Assembly: GCA_945890735.1 (NCBI GenBank)
Contig: CAMDCZ010000023.1
Location: 1-33,686 of the forward strand
Origin: Bordetella parapertussis
Lineage (GTDB): Bacteria; Pseudomonadota; Gammaproteobacteria; Burkholderiales; Burkholderiaceae_C
Reading direction: 5' to 3'
Length of the DNA stretch: 33,686 bases
Position 1 is the first letter of the stretch; each line of letters starts with the position of its first letter. Below, in pieces: positions 1-8,692 of the stretch. The position numbers and the translations under genes were made by a program. Below the pieces are notes generated by a model. That model ran no database searches. It was not told the origin of the DNA and saw only the letters and a program-made list of their open reading frames with translations.

Positions 1-543
1 GATTCGGTGCGCATCGCCATGTCCTCTGCCGTGGCCGACTTGCCAACCCCCCAACCCTATTTGCCGACGCCCCAGGATGAACTGGCCTATCTGCAATGGC
101 TGGCGCACAGCCAAGCATTGCTCTCGCGCAAGCTCAGAAACAAACAAGGCCAATGGCGCTTGCCAGAATTGGCTTCGCCCGAATTGCAGCTGGCGTTTTT
201 GCAAACCGTTTGGTATGAGAGCCGACGCGCCGCGCTCGAACCCTCGCTGGTCATGGGTTTGATCGAGGTGGAAAGTGGTTTCAGAAAATTCGCCATCAGC
301 AGTGCAGGTGCGCGTGGCGTGATGCAAGTGATGCCGTTTTGGTCCAGGCAGTTAGGGGCGGAGGATGCCTCGGTGCTGTTCCAGTGGCAAACCAATATGC
401 GCTTTGGCTGCGTGATCTTGCGCCACTACCTGGCGTTGGAGAAGGGAAACCTGCTGATGGCCTTGGGGCGCTACAACGGTAGCCGTGGCCAGTTGGCTTA
501 TCCCCAAGCCGTATTGGCTGCACAGCGGCGCTGGCAGCCCTGA
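1..543 (+). CDS. Lytic transglycosylase, SLT domain (5' end cut off)
   Basis: The reading frame is open to the left edge of the window, so the true start and any signal peptide may lie outside; the GTG at 7 is only the first possible start inside. The C-terminal half has the layout of a soluble lytic transglycosylase (SLT, goose-lysozyme-like) domain. A VMGLIEVESGF segment carries the likely catalytic Glu, SSAGARGVMQVMP is the conserved GxxQ/MP region, and MALGRYNGS matches the AYNxG motif. Enzymes of this family cleave the MurNAc-GlcNAc bond of peptidoglycan in the periplasm to give 1,6-anhydro ends. The gene converges on grxD with a 3-bp gap. The domain call is secure. The cellular role and full length are not visible. 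Confidence 0.85.
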   Translation, partial: DSVRIAMSSAVADLPTPQPYLPTPQDELAYLQWLAHSQALLSRKLRNKQGQWRLPELASPELQLAFLQTVWYESRRAALEPSLVMGLIEVESGFRKFAISSAGARGVMQVMPFWSRQLGAEDASVLFQWQTNMRFGCVILRHYLALEKGNLLMALGRYNGSRGQLAYPQAVLAAQRRWQP

Positions 544-546
544 GTT

Positions 547-864
547 TCAGGCGCCAAAGAGTTTGGGCAGTTCGCCGGTTTCGTACATCTCGGTCATGAT
601 GTCCGAGCCGCCAATGAACTCGCCTTTGACGTAGAGCTGCGGAATGGTGGGCCAGTTGCTGTATTCCTTGATGCCTTGGCGAATTTCTGCATCATCCAAC
701 ACATTGACCGTGGTCAAGGTTTTGGTGTCGACACCACTGGCCTTGAGCAACTGGACCGCACGCCCAGAAAACCCGCACTGAGGGAAGCTGGCATTGCCTT
801 TCATGAACAGCACGATGTCGTTGTCTTTGACCAATTGGTCGATGCGTTGATGCACGTCAGTCAT
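547..864 (-). CDS. grxD: Monothiol glutaredoxin, Grx4 family
   Basis: This 105-residue protein is a monothiol glutaredoxin that binds a [2Fe-2S] cluster with glutathione and takes part in Fe-S cluster delivery in the cytoplasm. The signature CGFS sits in FPQCGFSGRA near residue 30. It is followed by WPTIPQLYVKGEFIGGSDI, which holds the cis-Pro and the glutathione-binding GG. I chose the ATG at 864 because GGAG lies about 7 bases upstream; a TTG at 876 would add four residues. It is the last gene of the hemA-prfA-prmC-grxD run, 48 bp after prmC. A link between Fe-S supply and haem synthesis is suggested only by position. Confidence 0.95.
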   Translation of the reverse strand: MTDVHQRIDQLVKDNDIVLFMKGNASFPQCGFSGRAVQLLKASGVDTKTLTTVNVLDDAEIRQGIKEYSNWPTIPQLYVKGEFIGGSDIMTEMYETGELPKLFGA

Positions 865-912
865 TTGTTGCTCCAAAAATAAACAAGGCTTGTTTGCCCT
901 GAACAGAGGGGA

Positions 913-1734
913 TTATTTCACTTCTGGCCACTGACCACCGGTGCAGCGTTGGATGCCCGCGAGGTCATTGCGGCTTTGCACCTTTGCAAACCCAGCCTGC
1001 CTGAGCAGGGCTTGGACGGCGGGTGCTTGGTCATGCCCATGCTCTAAGAGCAGCCAAGCGCCGGGCTTCAGATGTGGCGGGGCGTGGGTGATGATGACGC
1101 GGATGTCTGTCAAACCATCCGCGCCGCTGACCAGGGCTTGCCTGGGTTCAGCCACCAAACCTGGCAGGTGGGAGTCATCCTCGGCGATGTAAGGCGGGTT
1201 GGACACGATCAGGTCAAACAGGCCTTGGGCAGTGCTTAACCAGTTGCTTTGTGCAAAGTGCACGGCCAGCCGCAATCGAAGGGCGTTGTGCTGTGCCACG
1301 GCCAAGGCGTCTGGACTGGTATCAAACGCGCAGACGTGCCAATCTGGGCGAGCGTGTTTCAAGGCCAGGGCGATCGCACCGCTGCCCGTGCCCAGGTCTA
1401 CCACTTGGGCGTTTGGCGGCCCGATCTCAAGCGCCCAATCCACCAAGGTTTCTGTGTCGGGGCGGGGCACCAAAACCCGGGCATCCACGGCCAAGCGCAA
1501 GCCGTGGAAGTCTTGCCAGCCGGTCAGGTAGCCCATCGGTTCATGCTGAAGCAGGCGTTGCACCAGGTCGTTGAAACGGGTCAGTTGTTCGGCGTCCAGG
1601 AAGTCGGTGTCGTGCAGCAGCAGCCATGCGCGGTCATGCAGGTCGCGCCCGAGCGCATGCAAGAGCAAGGTTTGCGCTTCGAGGTGATCCAAGCCCTGCG
1701 CTTTGGCCTGTTGCAAGGCTTGCGCCATGTTCAC
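913..1734 (-). CDS. prmC: Peptide chain release factor N5-glutamine methyltransferase
   Basis: PrmC (HemK) transfers a methyl group from S-adenosylmethionine to the Gln of the GGQ motif of release factors RF1 and RF2. The 273-residue protein has an N-terminal helical domain, the SAM-binding motif VVDLGTGSGA at about 111-120, and the active-site NPPY at 179-182, which holds the target Gln amide. The GTG start at 1734 overlaps the prfA stop as GTGA, so the methylase is translationally coupled to its own substrate, RF1. An ATG two codons later (1728) is the alternative start. The length is normal for the family. Confidence 0.96.
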   Translation of the reverse strand: MNMAQALQQAKAQGLDHLEAQTLLLHALGRDLHDRAWLLLHDTDFLDAEQLTRFNDLVQRLLQHEPMGYLTGWQDFHGLRLAVDARVLVPRPDTETLVDWALEIGPPNAQVVDLGTGSGAIALALKHARPDWHVCAFDTSPDALAVAQHNALRLRLAVHFAQSNWLSTAQGLFDLIVSNPPYIAEDDSHLPGLVAEPRQALVSGADGLTDIRVIITHAPPHLKPGAWLLLEHGHDQAPAVQALLRQAGFAKVQSRNDLAGIQRCTGGQWPEVK

Positions 1735-2819
1735 GTTTGACCTTCCAAAGCCGCCAATTGCTCGGCGGCTTCAAAGGCTTGCAGCGCTTCGACCACATCG
1801 CCCAGATCACCTTCCATGATGGCCAAGAGTTTGTAGAGCGTGAGGTTGATGCGGTGGTCGGTGAAGCGGCCTTGCGGGAAGTTGTAGGTGCGGATGCGGT
1901 CGGATCGGTCGCCGCTGCCGATCAGGCTTTTGCGCTCGGCCGCGTCTTTGGCGGCTCGCTGGGCGCGGTCTTTTTCTTGGATGCGGGCGGTCAACACCCG
2001 CAGCGCTTGTGCTTTGTTGCTGTGTTGGCTGCGCCCGTCTTGGCACTCGGCCACGATGCCGGTGGGCAAGTGGGTGATGCGCACCGCCGAGTCGGTTTTG
2101 TTGATGTGCTGACCACCTGCACCGCTGGCGCGGAAGGTGTCGATGCGCAAATCGGCCGGGTTGATCTGGATGGCTTGCGCTTCATCAGGCTCGGCCAATA
2201 CAGCCACGGTGCATGCGCTGGTGTGGATGCGCCCTTGGGTCTCGGTGGCAGGCACGCGCTGCACCCGGTGGCCGCCCGACTCGAACTTCAATGCGCCATA
2301 AACGCCTGCGCCTTCGATGCGGATCACCACCTCTTTGTAGCCACCCAATTCGCTGGCAGACTCGCTGATGACTTCCACCCGCCAGCTTTGGTTGGCGCAA
2401 TAGCGGGTGTACATGCGCAGCAAGTCGCCCGCAAACAAAGCGGATTCATCGCCGCCGGTGCCAGCGCGGATTTCCAAAAACGCGTTGCGTGCGTCGTCCG
2501 GGTCTTTGGGCAGCAACATGCGTTGCAACTGCGCCGCCAAAGCCTCGAGCTTGGTTTGTCCACGCTCGATTTCTTCTTGTGCCATGGCTTGAACCTCTGG
2601 GTCCGGGTCTTGCAACATGGTTTGCGCCGCCACCATGTCTTGGCTTTGTTGCAGCCACTCTTGGTAGGGATGGACCAAGGCCACCACCTCGGCGTGTTCG
2701 CGCGACAAGGCCATGAACTGTGTCATGTCTTGCATGATGTCTTCGCGGGACAGCAGAAAATCCAGCTCGGACAAACGTTGCACCGAGCGCTCAAGCTGAG
2801 CGCGCATGAAAGGTTTCAT
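1731..2819 (-). CDS. prfA: Peptide chain release factor 1
   Basis: RF1 recognises UAA and UAG in the ribosomal A site and triggers hydrolysis of peptidyl-tRNA. The 362-residue protein carries the GGQ motif with the catalytic Gln at residue 237 (GAGGQHINKTDS). The stop-codon reading region has a PxT-type motif in the segment around RVPATETQGRIHTSA. The start MKPFMRAQLERSVQRL is typical of betaproteobacterial RF1, although no good Shine-Dalgarno is visible. It follows hemA by 16 bp and overlaps prmC, forming the conserved hemA-prfA-prmC run. Confidence 0.97.
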   Translation of the reverse strand: MKPFMRAQLERSVQRLSELDFLLSREDIMQDMTQFMALSREHAEVVALVHPYQEWLQQSQDMVAAQTMLQDPDPEVQAMAQEEIERGQTKLEALAAQLQRMLLPKDPDDARNAFLEIRAGTGGDESALFAGDLLRMYTRYCANQSWRVEVISESASELGGYKEVVIRIEGAGVYGALKFESGGHRVQRVPATETQGRIHTSACTVAVLAEPDEAQAIQINPADLRIDTFRASGAGGQHINKTDSAVRITHLPTGIVAECQDGRSQHSNKAQALRVLTARIQEKDRAQRAAKDAAERKSLIGSGDRSDRIRTYNFPQGRFTDHRINLTLYKLLAIMEGDLGDVVEALQAFEAAEQLAALEGQT

Positions 2820-2835
2820 AAGGGGGGCGGCTCAG

Positions 2836-4095
2836 CTAACGGCTGGCGCGCAAAAAGAAATGTTCGATCGCGCTGCGCGCTTCCTTGCGCGTGTGTGCGT
2901 CGTCTGCATGCAGCTCAGACATGGCGCCGTGGAGCATCTTTTGGGTGAGGCCCTTGGCCATGGCTTCGAGCACGGCTTCGATGGGCTCGCCTTTGGCCAG
3001 CATTTTTTGGGCGCGTTGCAACTCGGCTTGACGCCAAGCCTCGGCTTGATGGTTGAGTTGTTGAATCAAAGGCACGTCTGAGCGTTGGTCCAGCCAATGC
3101 ACAAAGCTTTGCACACCCGCGTCAATGATGACCTCGGCCTCAGCCACAGCAGCTTGACGGCTGGCCTGCCCGGTTTGAACCACCAGCGATAAATCATCCA
3201 CGGTATAGAGATAGACATCGCGCAAGGACTTGACCTCGGGCTCGATGTCACGGGGAACAGCCAAATCGACCATGAACATGGGCCGGTTGCGTCGGTTTTT
3301 GAGGGCGCGTTCCACCGCGCCGAGCCCGATCAAGGGCAAGGTGCTGGCCGTGCAGCTGATGACCGCATCGAACTCGTGCAAGCGGTCGGGCAGGTCGGCC
3401 AGGCGCATGACTTGTGCGCCAAATTGCTGGGCCAGATGCTCACCTCGCTCTTGGGTGCGGTTGGCCACGGTCATGGTCATGGGGGTTTTGGCCGCAAAGT
3501 GGGTGGCGCACAACTCGATCATTTCGCCCGCGCCGACAAACAAGACATGGATTTGGCTGAGGTCCTCGAACAATTGCGCAGCCAGTCGGACAGAAGCGGC
3601 TGACATGCTGATGCTGTGCGCGCCAATTTCGGTCGAGCTGCGCACTTGCTTGGCCACGGCAAACGAACGCTGGAACATTTGGTGCAAAGTCGAGCCCAAC
3701 GCGCCGGCTTCACGGGCAACCCTGACAGCGTCTTTCATTTGACCCAAGATTTGGGGTTCGCCCAACACCATCGAATCCAAGCCACTGGCCACACGGAAAG
3801 CATGGCGTGCAGCTTCATCGTCGAGCATGGTGTAGACATGGCCGTGCAACACCTCCGGACTCACGCCACCGGATTCGGCCAACCAGCCCATGGTTTTGGG
3901 CAAAGAAATTTCTTGTGAAGCGCAGTAAATCTCGGTGCGGTTGCAAGTAGAGAGGATGGTGGCTTCGGTTTGGGTACCCAAGCTGTTGCGCAGACCTGCC
4001 AGCACTGGCCCCATTTGGTCGACAGCAAAAGCAAAGCGACCCCGCAGATCAAGTGGTGCGGTGGTATGGTTGAGACCGAGCGCCCATACTGACAT
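2836..4095 (-). CDS. hemA: Glutamyl-tRNA reductase
   Basis: HemA reduces glutamyl-tRNA(Glu) with NADPH to glutamate-1-semialdehyde, the first committed step of C5-pathway tetrapyrrole synthesis. The 419-residue protein has the catalytic Cys51 in LSTCNRTEIYC, the GLDSMVLGEPQILGQMKDA segment after it, an NADPH-binding Rossmann motif VLFVGAGEM near 190, and a C-terminal dimerisation domain. The start MSVWALGLNHTTAPLDLR is standard. A perfect TATAAT on this strand lies only 7 bases before the ATG, so if that -10 is used the transcript would begin at or next to the start codon. It is the first gene of the minus-strand run to grxD. Confidence 0.97.
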   Translation of the reverse strand: MSVWALGLNHTTAPLDLRGRFAFAVDQMGPVLAGLRNSLGTQTEATILSTCNRTEIYCASQEISLPKTMGWLAESGGVSPEVLHGHVYTMLDDEAARHAFRVASGLDSMVLGEPQILGQMKDAVRVAREAGALGSTLHQMFQRSFAVAKQVRSSTEIGAHSISMSAASVRLAAQLFEDLSQIHVLFVGAGEMIELCATHFAAKTPMTMTVANRTQERGEHLAQQFGAQVMRLADLPDRLHEFDAVISCTASTLPLIGLGAVERALKNRRNRPMFMVDLAVPRDIEPEVKSLRDVYLYTVDDLSLVVQTGQASRQAAVAEAEVIIDAGVQSFVHWLDQRSDVPLIQQLNHQAEAWRQAELQRAQKMLAKGEPIEAVLEAMAKGLTQKMLHGAMSELHADDAHTRKEARSAIEHFFLRASR

Positions 4096-4102
4096 AGGCG
4101 AG

Positions 4103-4112
4103 ATTATAAAAT
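4103..4112. promoter_or_regulatory. Symmetric -10 element between hemA and the 4120 gene
   Basis: Only 24 bp separate the divergent start codons at 4095 and 4120. The run ATTATAAAAT reads TATAAT on the minus strand (4108 to 4103) and TATAAA on the plus strand (4105-4110). Each -10 is 7 to 9 bases from the start codon it would serve, so both transcripts would have almost no leader. I see no good -35 hexamer for either direction. Confidence 0.4.
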
Positions 4113-4119
4113 TTCAAGC

Positions 4120-4398
4120 ATGGATGGTTTGTCGCTTATTGTGCACGTTTTGAATTTTCTGGCCCCTGCGGTTGCCGTGGGCGCATGGATTACCCTCATC
4201 TATCCCCTGGTTTGGCGCGGTGCCAATGCTTGGCAGGGGTGGCGCAGAAGACTTGTCCTGAACATCTTCACTGGCGCTTTGGTGTTGCTGCTGGGCTTGT
4301 TGTGGTTTGGTCAGGATGGCAAGATGATGACTTATGCCTGCATGGTGTTGGCAAGTGCCAGCAGCCAGTGGTTATTAACCCGCAAGTCCCGCCCTTGA
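4120..4398 (+). CDS. Small three-helix membrane protein, function unknown
   Basis: The 92-residue product is almost entirely hydrophobic. Three membrane segments can be seen at about 5-28 (VLNFLAPAVAVGAWITLIYPLV), 43-62 (LVLNIFTGALVLLLGLLWFG) and 68-86 (MMTYACMVLASASSQWLL). A basic loop WRRRL precedes the second helix, which suggests that loop is cytoplasmic. I do not recognise a named family. The gene is divergent from hemA, lacks a clear Shine-Dalgarno, and its stop is 17 bp before the next gene, so it may be the first gene of the dehydrogenase-DUF971-ubiE run. A link to respiration or haem is only positional. Confidence 0.75.
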   Translation: MDGLSLIVHVLNFLAPAVAVGAWITLIYPLVWRGANAWQGWRRRLVLNIFTGALVLLLGLLWFGQDGKMMTYACMVLASASSQWLLTRKSRP

Positions 4399-4415
4399 AT
4401 GACCGCTGAGTTAAC

Positions 4416-7400
4416 ATGGCGCACCTATTTATGAATGCGCCAACGCCTCTAAGCCCATTGACGAAGGCTGTCCAAGACGGCCCTCGCTTGCGCGAAATTC
4501 CCTATAACTACACTTCTTTTTCAGACCGCGAGATCGTGATTCGCTTGCTGGGGGCCCAGGCCTGGCAGACCTTGGAAGCTTTGCGTGATGAAAGACGCAC
4601 AGGTCGCTCGGCCCGGATGCTCTATGAAGTCCTGGGAGACATCTGGGTGGTGCAGCGCAACCCCTATTTGCAAGACGATTTGCTGGACAACCCCAAACGC
4701 CGTGCCCTGCTGGTGGAAGCCTTGCACCACCGTTTGAACGAGGTCAACACCCGCCGCCTGGGAGGTGAGGGTGAGCGTGACCACCTGGTCGCCGCCCTGA
4801 TCGCACAAGCCCAACAGGCGGTTCAAGCATTTGCCAGCCAATTTGACGTGGTCAGCCAATTGCGCAAGCGCGCCAAGCGGGTGCTGCGTCAATGCACCCA
4901 CGCAGACAACATCAAGTTCGATGCGATGAGTCGCGTCTCGCATGTCACCGATGCCACCGACTGGCGGGTGGAATACCCTTTCGTGGTGCTTGCGCCCGAC
5001 ACCGAAGCTGAAATGGCGCGGCTGGTCAAGGCTTGCACAGAGCTCAGCTTGACCATCGTTCCGCGCGGTGGCGGCACCGGCTACACCGGCGGCGCGATTC
5101 CTCTGACATGGCAAAGCGTGGTGATCAACACGGAAAAATTGCAAGCGATTGGCCAGGTCGAATCGATCGTGTTGCCTGGCTTGAGCCAAGCCGTGCCTAC
5201 CGTGACCACAGAGGCTGGCGTGGTGACACAGCGTGTGGCTGACCTGGCCGAAAGCGCTGGCTTGGTGTTCGCGGTCGATCCCACCTCCGCAGAGGCTTCC
5301 TGCATTGGCGGCAACATTGCCATGAATGCGGGTGGCAAAAAGGCGGTCTTGTGGGGCACGGCGTTGGACAATTTGGCCAGTTGGCGCATGGTCACCCCCG
5401 ATGCCCAATGGCTCGAGGTGGTGCGCCTCAACCACAACCTGGGCAAGATCCATGACGCTGAGATGGCCAGCTTTGAGTTGCGCTATTTCGAGGCCGATGG
5501 CGTCACACCATTGCGCACTGACCGCCTGGACATTCCCGGCCACAGCTTTCGCAAAGCAGGTTTGGGCAAGGATGTCACCGATAAATTTCTGAGTGGTTTG
5601 CCAGGCATCCAAAAAGAGGGTTGTGATGGTTTGATCACCAGTGCCCGCTGGATCTTGCACCGCATGCCCAGCCACACACGCACGGTGTGCCTGGAGTTTT
5701 TCGGGCCCGCCAACCAGGCCGTTCCCAGCATTGTTGACATCAAAAATTACATGTTCTCCGTCGCGCAGCAAAGCGGCACGGTGCTGGCGGGTTTGGAGCA
5801 CTTGGACAACCGTTATCTCAAGGCGGTGGGCTACACCACCAAATCCAAACGTGGCGGCCTGCCCAAGATGGTGTTGTTTGGCGACATCGCTGGTGACGAT
5901 GCGGATCAGGTGGCGCGCGTCACGTCTGAGGTGGTGCGTTTGGCCAATGCCCGCACCGGCGAAGGCTTCGTGGCGGTGAGCCCCGAGGCGCGTAAAAAGT
6001 TTTGGCTTGACCGCAAACGCACAGCAGCCATCAGCCGTCACACCAATGCTTTCAAGATCAATGAAGACGTGGTCATTCCTTTGCCACGCATGGCCGAGTA
6101 CACCGATGGCATTGAGCGCATCAACATTGAACTGTCCCTGCGCAACAAACTGGCGCTGTGTGATGCCCTGACGAAACTGCTGACGGCTGGGGCTTTGCCC
6201 TTGGGTTCTGCGGATGACGACACCGACACACCTTCGCCCGAGTTGTTGCAAGAGCGCACAGCTCAAGCCCTGCTGCTGATCCAAGAGGTGCAAACCTTGT
6301 GGCAGTCCTGGTTGGACAACGTGGCTTCGCTTTTGCTGGCCCTGCAAAACCATGAGCTGCGGGCCAGCTGGAAAACCCAACTGCGCGCACCTTTGCACGA
6401 TTTGTTCAGTGGTGCGGCATTCGCGCCTTTGCGCAAAGAGTTTGACGCGGTGCATCAGCGTGTCCTCAAAGGTCGTGTTTGGGCGGCTTTGCATATGCAC
6501 GCTGGTGACGGCAATGTGCACACCAATCTGCCGGTCAACAGCGACGACTACGAGATGCTGCGCACTGCGCATGAAGCGGTAGACCGCATCATGGCCTTGG
6601 CGCGCTCCTTGGATGGCGTGATTTCAGGCGAACATGGCATTGGCATCACCAAGCTCGAATACCTGACCCCGCAAGAACTGCAGCCTTTCGCGGACTACAA
6701 AGCCCGCGTCGATCCCGATGGCAGATTCAACAAAGGCAAGTTGTTGCGCAACGCCGACCTGCGCTTGGCCTACACCCCCAGTTTCGGCTTGATGGGCCAT
6801 GAATCGCTCATCATGCAGCAGTCGGACATTGGTGCGATTGCTGACTCGATCAAAGACTGCTTGCGGTGTGGCAAATGCAAACCGGTGTGCGCCACCCATG
6901 TGCCAGGCGCCAATTTGCTCTACAGCCCTCGCGACAAAATTTTGGCCACCTCCTTGTTGATCGAAGCCTTTTTGTACGAGGAGCAAACCCGTCGTGGCGT
7001 GTCCATTCGGCACTGGGCCGAATTTGAAGATGTGTCCGACCATTGCACGGTCTGCCATAAATGTGCTGCGCCTTGCCCCGTCAAGATCGACTTTGGCGAC
7101 GTGACCATGAACATGCGCAACCTGTTGCGCAAAATGGGTCAGCAAAGTTTCCGCCCCGCATCGCGTTTTCAGTCCTGGATGGTGGGCACGGTCAACCCGC
7201 AAGCGATCAACTTGGCGCACGGCATCACCCGTGTGGGTATGCAAGCCCAGCGGGTGGCCAACGGCTTGTTCAGCGTCTTGGCTCGGGCCCAAACTGCCCA
7301 GCCGCCTGCCTCCGTGGGTGCGGCCAGCCTGAAGGCACAAGTCATCCATTTTGTGAATAAAAAAATGCCCAAAGGCTTGCCCAACAAAACTGCCAGGGCT

Positions 7401-8267
7401 TTGCTGGACATCGAAGACCGGGACTATGTGCCGATCATCCGCAACCCTTTGCAAACCTCGTCAGACGCAGAGGCTGTCTTTTATTTCCCCGGCTGTGGCT
7501 CAGAGCGCTTGTTCAGTCAGGTGGGCTTGGCCACCCAAGCCATGTTGTGGCATGCGGGTGTGCAAACCGTGTTGCCACCCGGCTATTTGTGTTGCGGCTA
7601 TCCCCAGCGTGGCGCGGGACAACAAGACAAAGCCAACCAAATCATCACTGACAACCGCGTGTTGTTTCACCGCGTGGCCAACACCTTGAATTATTTGGAC
7701 ATCAAAACCGTGGTGGTGAGTTGCGGCACTTGCTTTGATCAGCTGCAAGGCTACGAGTTCGATAAAATTTTCCCCGACTGCAAGATCGTCGACATCCACG
7801 AATACTTGTTGAGCAAAAACATCACTTTGCCCGGTGGGCAAGCCTACCTCTATCACGACCCCTGTCACAGCCCCATGAAGCAACAAGCGCCAATGAAAAC
7901 CGTCAAAGCGTTGCTGGGCGAGCAAGTGCTCGAGAGCAAGCGCTGCTGCGGTGAAAGCGGTGGTTTGGCTTATGCACGACCCGACATTTCGACCCAAGTA
8001 CGTTTTCGCAAAGAGCAAGAAATCCGCGCAGGCGAAGCCGAGTTGCGTGACAAAGGTTGGGTAGAGGACAAAGCCAATGTCAAGGTGTTGACCTCTTGTC
8101 CAAGTTGCATGATGGGCCTGAATCGCTTCCAAGATGATTTGCAAAACGGTTTGCTCGAAGCTGATTACATCGTGGTCGAAATGGCCAAACACATATTGGG
8201 AGAAGACTGGATGTCTGACTATGTTCACAAAGCCAACAACGGTGGCATCGAACGGGTATTGGTGTAG
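4416..8267 (+). CDS. DUF3683 FAD-linked dehydrogenase fused to 4Fe-4S and CCG domains
   Basis: This 1283-residue protein joins the parts of a GlcD/DLD-type 2-hydroxyacid dehydrogenase and a GlcF-type Fe-S subunit. In order it has a DUF3683 segment (IPYNYTSFSDREIVIRLL), an FAD-binding PCMH-type domain with RGGGTGYTGG near 217-226, an FAD-oxidase C-terminal domain with HMHAGDGNVHTN and GEHGIG, and two CxxCxxCxxxC clusters beginning near 815 and 877. Two CCG motifs follow near 1058 and 1176. The layout predicts a quinone-linked cytoplasmic-face oxidoreductase acting on D-lactate, glycolate or a similar acid; the substrate cannot be told. The ATG at 4431 (MNAPTPLSP) is an equally good start, since neither has a clear Shine-Dalgarno. 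Ubiquinone genes follow directly. Confidence 0.92.
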   Translation: MAHLFMNAPTPLSPLTKAVQDGPRLREIPYNYTSFSDREIVIRLLGAQAWQTLEALRDERRTGRSARMLYEVLGDIWVVQRNPYLQDDLLDNPKRRALLVEALHHRLNEVNTRRLGGEGERDHLVAALIAQAQQAVQAFASQFDVVSQLRKRAKRVLRQCTHADNIKFDAMSRVSHVTDATDWRVEYPFVVLAPDTEAEMARLVKACTELSLTIVPRGGGTGYTGGAIPLTWQSVVINTEKLQAIGQVESIVLPGLSQAVPTVTTEAGVVTQRVADLAESAGLVFAVDPTSAEASCIGGNIAMNAGGKKAVLWGTALDNLASWRMVTPDAQWLEVVRLNHNLGKIHDAEMASFELRYFEADGVTPLRTDRLDIPGHSFRKAGLGKDVTDKFLSGLPGIQKEGCDGLITSARWILHRMPSHTRTVCLEFFGPANQAVPSIVDIKNYMFSVAQQSGTVLAGLEHLDNRYLKAVGYTTKSKRGGLPKMVLFGDIAGDDADQVARVTSEVVRLANARTGEGFVAVSPEARKKFWLDRKRTAAISRHTNAFKINEDVVIPLPRMAEYTDGIERINIELSLRNKLALCDALTKLLTAGALPLGSADDDTDTPSPELLQERTAQALLLIQEVQTLWQSWLDNVASLLLALQNHELRASWKTQLRAPLHDLFSGAAFAPLRKEFDAVHQRVLKGRVWAALHMHAGDGNVHTNLPVNSDDYEMLRTAHEAVDRIMALARSLDGVISGEHGIGITKLEYLTPQELQPFADYKARVDPDGRFNKGKLLRNADLRLAYTPSFGLMGHESLIMQQSDIGAIADSIKDCLRCGKCKPVCATHVPGANLLYSPRDKILATSLLIEAFLYEEQTRRGVSIRHWAEFEDVSDHCTVCHKCAAPCPVKIDFGDVTMNMRNLLRKMGQQSFRPASRFQSWMVGTVNPQAINLAHGITRVGMQAQRVANGLFSVLARAQTAQPPASVGAASLKAQVIHFVNKKMPKGLPNKTARALLDIEDRDYVPIIRNPLQTSSDAEAVFYFPGCGSERLFSQVGLATQAMLWHAGVQTVLPPGYLCCGYPQRGAGQQDKANQIITDNRVLFHRVANTLNYLDIKTVVVSCGTCFDQLQGYEFDKIFPDCKIVDIHEYLLSKNITLPGGQAYLYHDPCHSPMKQQAPMKTVKALLGEQVLESKRCCGESGGLAYARPDISTQVRFRKEQEIRAGEAELRDKGWVEDKANVKVLTSCPSCMMGLNRFQDDLQNGLLEADYIVVEMAKHILGEDWMSDYVHKANNGGIERVLV

Positions 8268-8272
8268 GCGCC

Positions 8273-8683
8273 ATGGCAGGATTACAAGCCCATACCCCTG
8301 TGCCCACGGACATCGTGTTGCACAACGCATCCAAGGTTTTGGAGATCGCTTTCAACAACGGCAGCCAATTTCGCCTGCCCTTTGAGCTGTTGCGGGTGTA
8401 CAGCCCCTCTGCAGAAGTACAAGGCCATGGCCCGGGTCAAGAGGTGCTGCAAACAGGCAAACGGCATGTGGGTATCTTGTCTTTGGAACCGGTTGGCAAT
8501 TACGGCGTGCAACCCAACTTCAGCGATGGCCACAACAGTGGTATTTTTTCCTGGGACTACCTCTACCAGCTTGGCTTGAATGAACAAGCCCTGTGGGTGC
8601 AGTACCAACAACGCTTGCAAGATGCAGGTGTCGATCGCGATGCGCCCATGGCCGAGCGTGGTGGCTCGGCTTGTCAATCCTGA
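8273..8683 (+). CDS. DUF971 domain protein
   Basis: The 136-residue protein belongs to the DUF971 family, related to the N-terminal domain of gamma-butyrobetaine hydroxylase. Characteristic parts are DIVLHNASKVLEIAFNNG, the FELLRVYSPSAEVQGHGPG segment, and GNYGVQPNFSDGHNSGIFSWDYLYQLG. The same fold occurs in Fe-S-related proteins, but no enzymatic role is proven for the stand-alone form. The gene sits 5 bp after the FAD/Fe-S dehydrogenase and 9 bp before ubiE. This suggests an accessory role in Fe-S or quinone metabolism, which is inference. Confidence 0.88.
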   Translation: MAGLQAHTPVPTDIVLHNASKVLEIAFNNGSQFRLPFELLRVYSPSAEVQGHGPGQEVLQTGKRHVGILSLEPVGNYGVQPNFSDGHNSGIFSWDYLYQLGLNEQALWVQYQQRLQDAGVDRDAPMAERGGSACQS

Positions 8684-8692
8684 AAGGCGAAC

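Noticed and set aside
1626..2948. Open frame of 440 codons on the plus strand across prfA and prmC
   Set aside because: It runs antisense to two conserved, overlapping genes and has a low-complexity composition.
4521..6572. Long open frame of 683 codons on the minus strand opposite the FAD dehydrogenase gene
   Set aside because: It is the mirror of a well-supported gene, shows no recognisable domain, and arises from the codon bias of GC-rich DNA.
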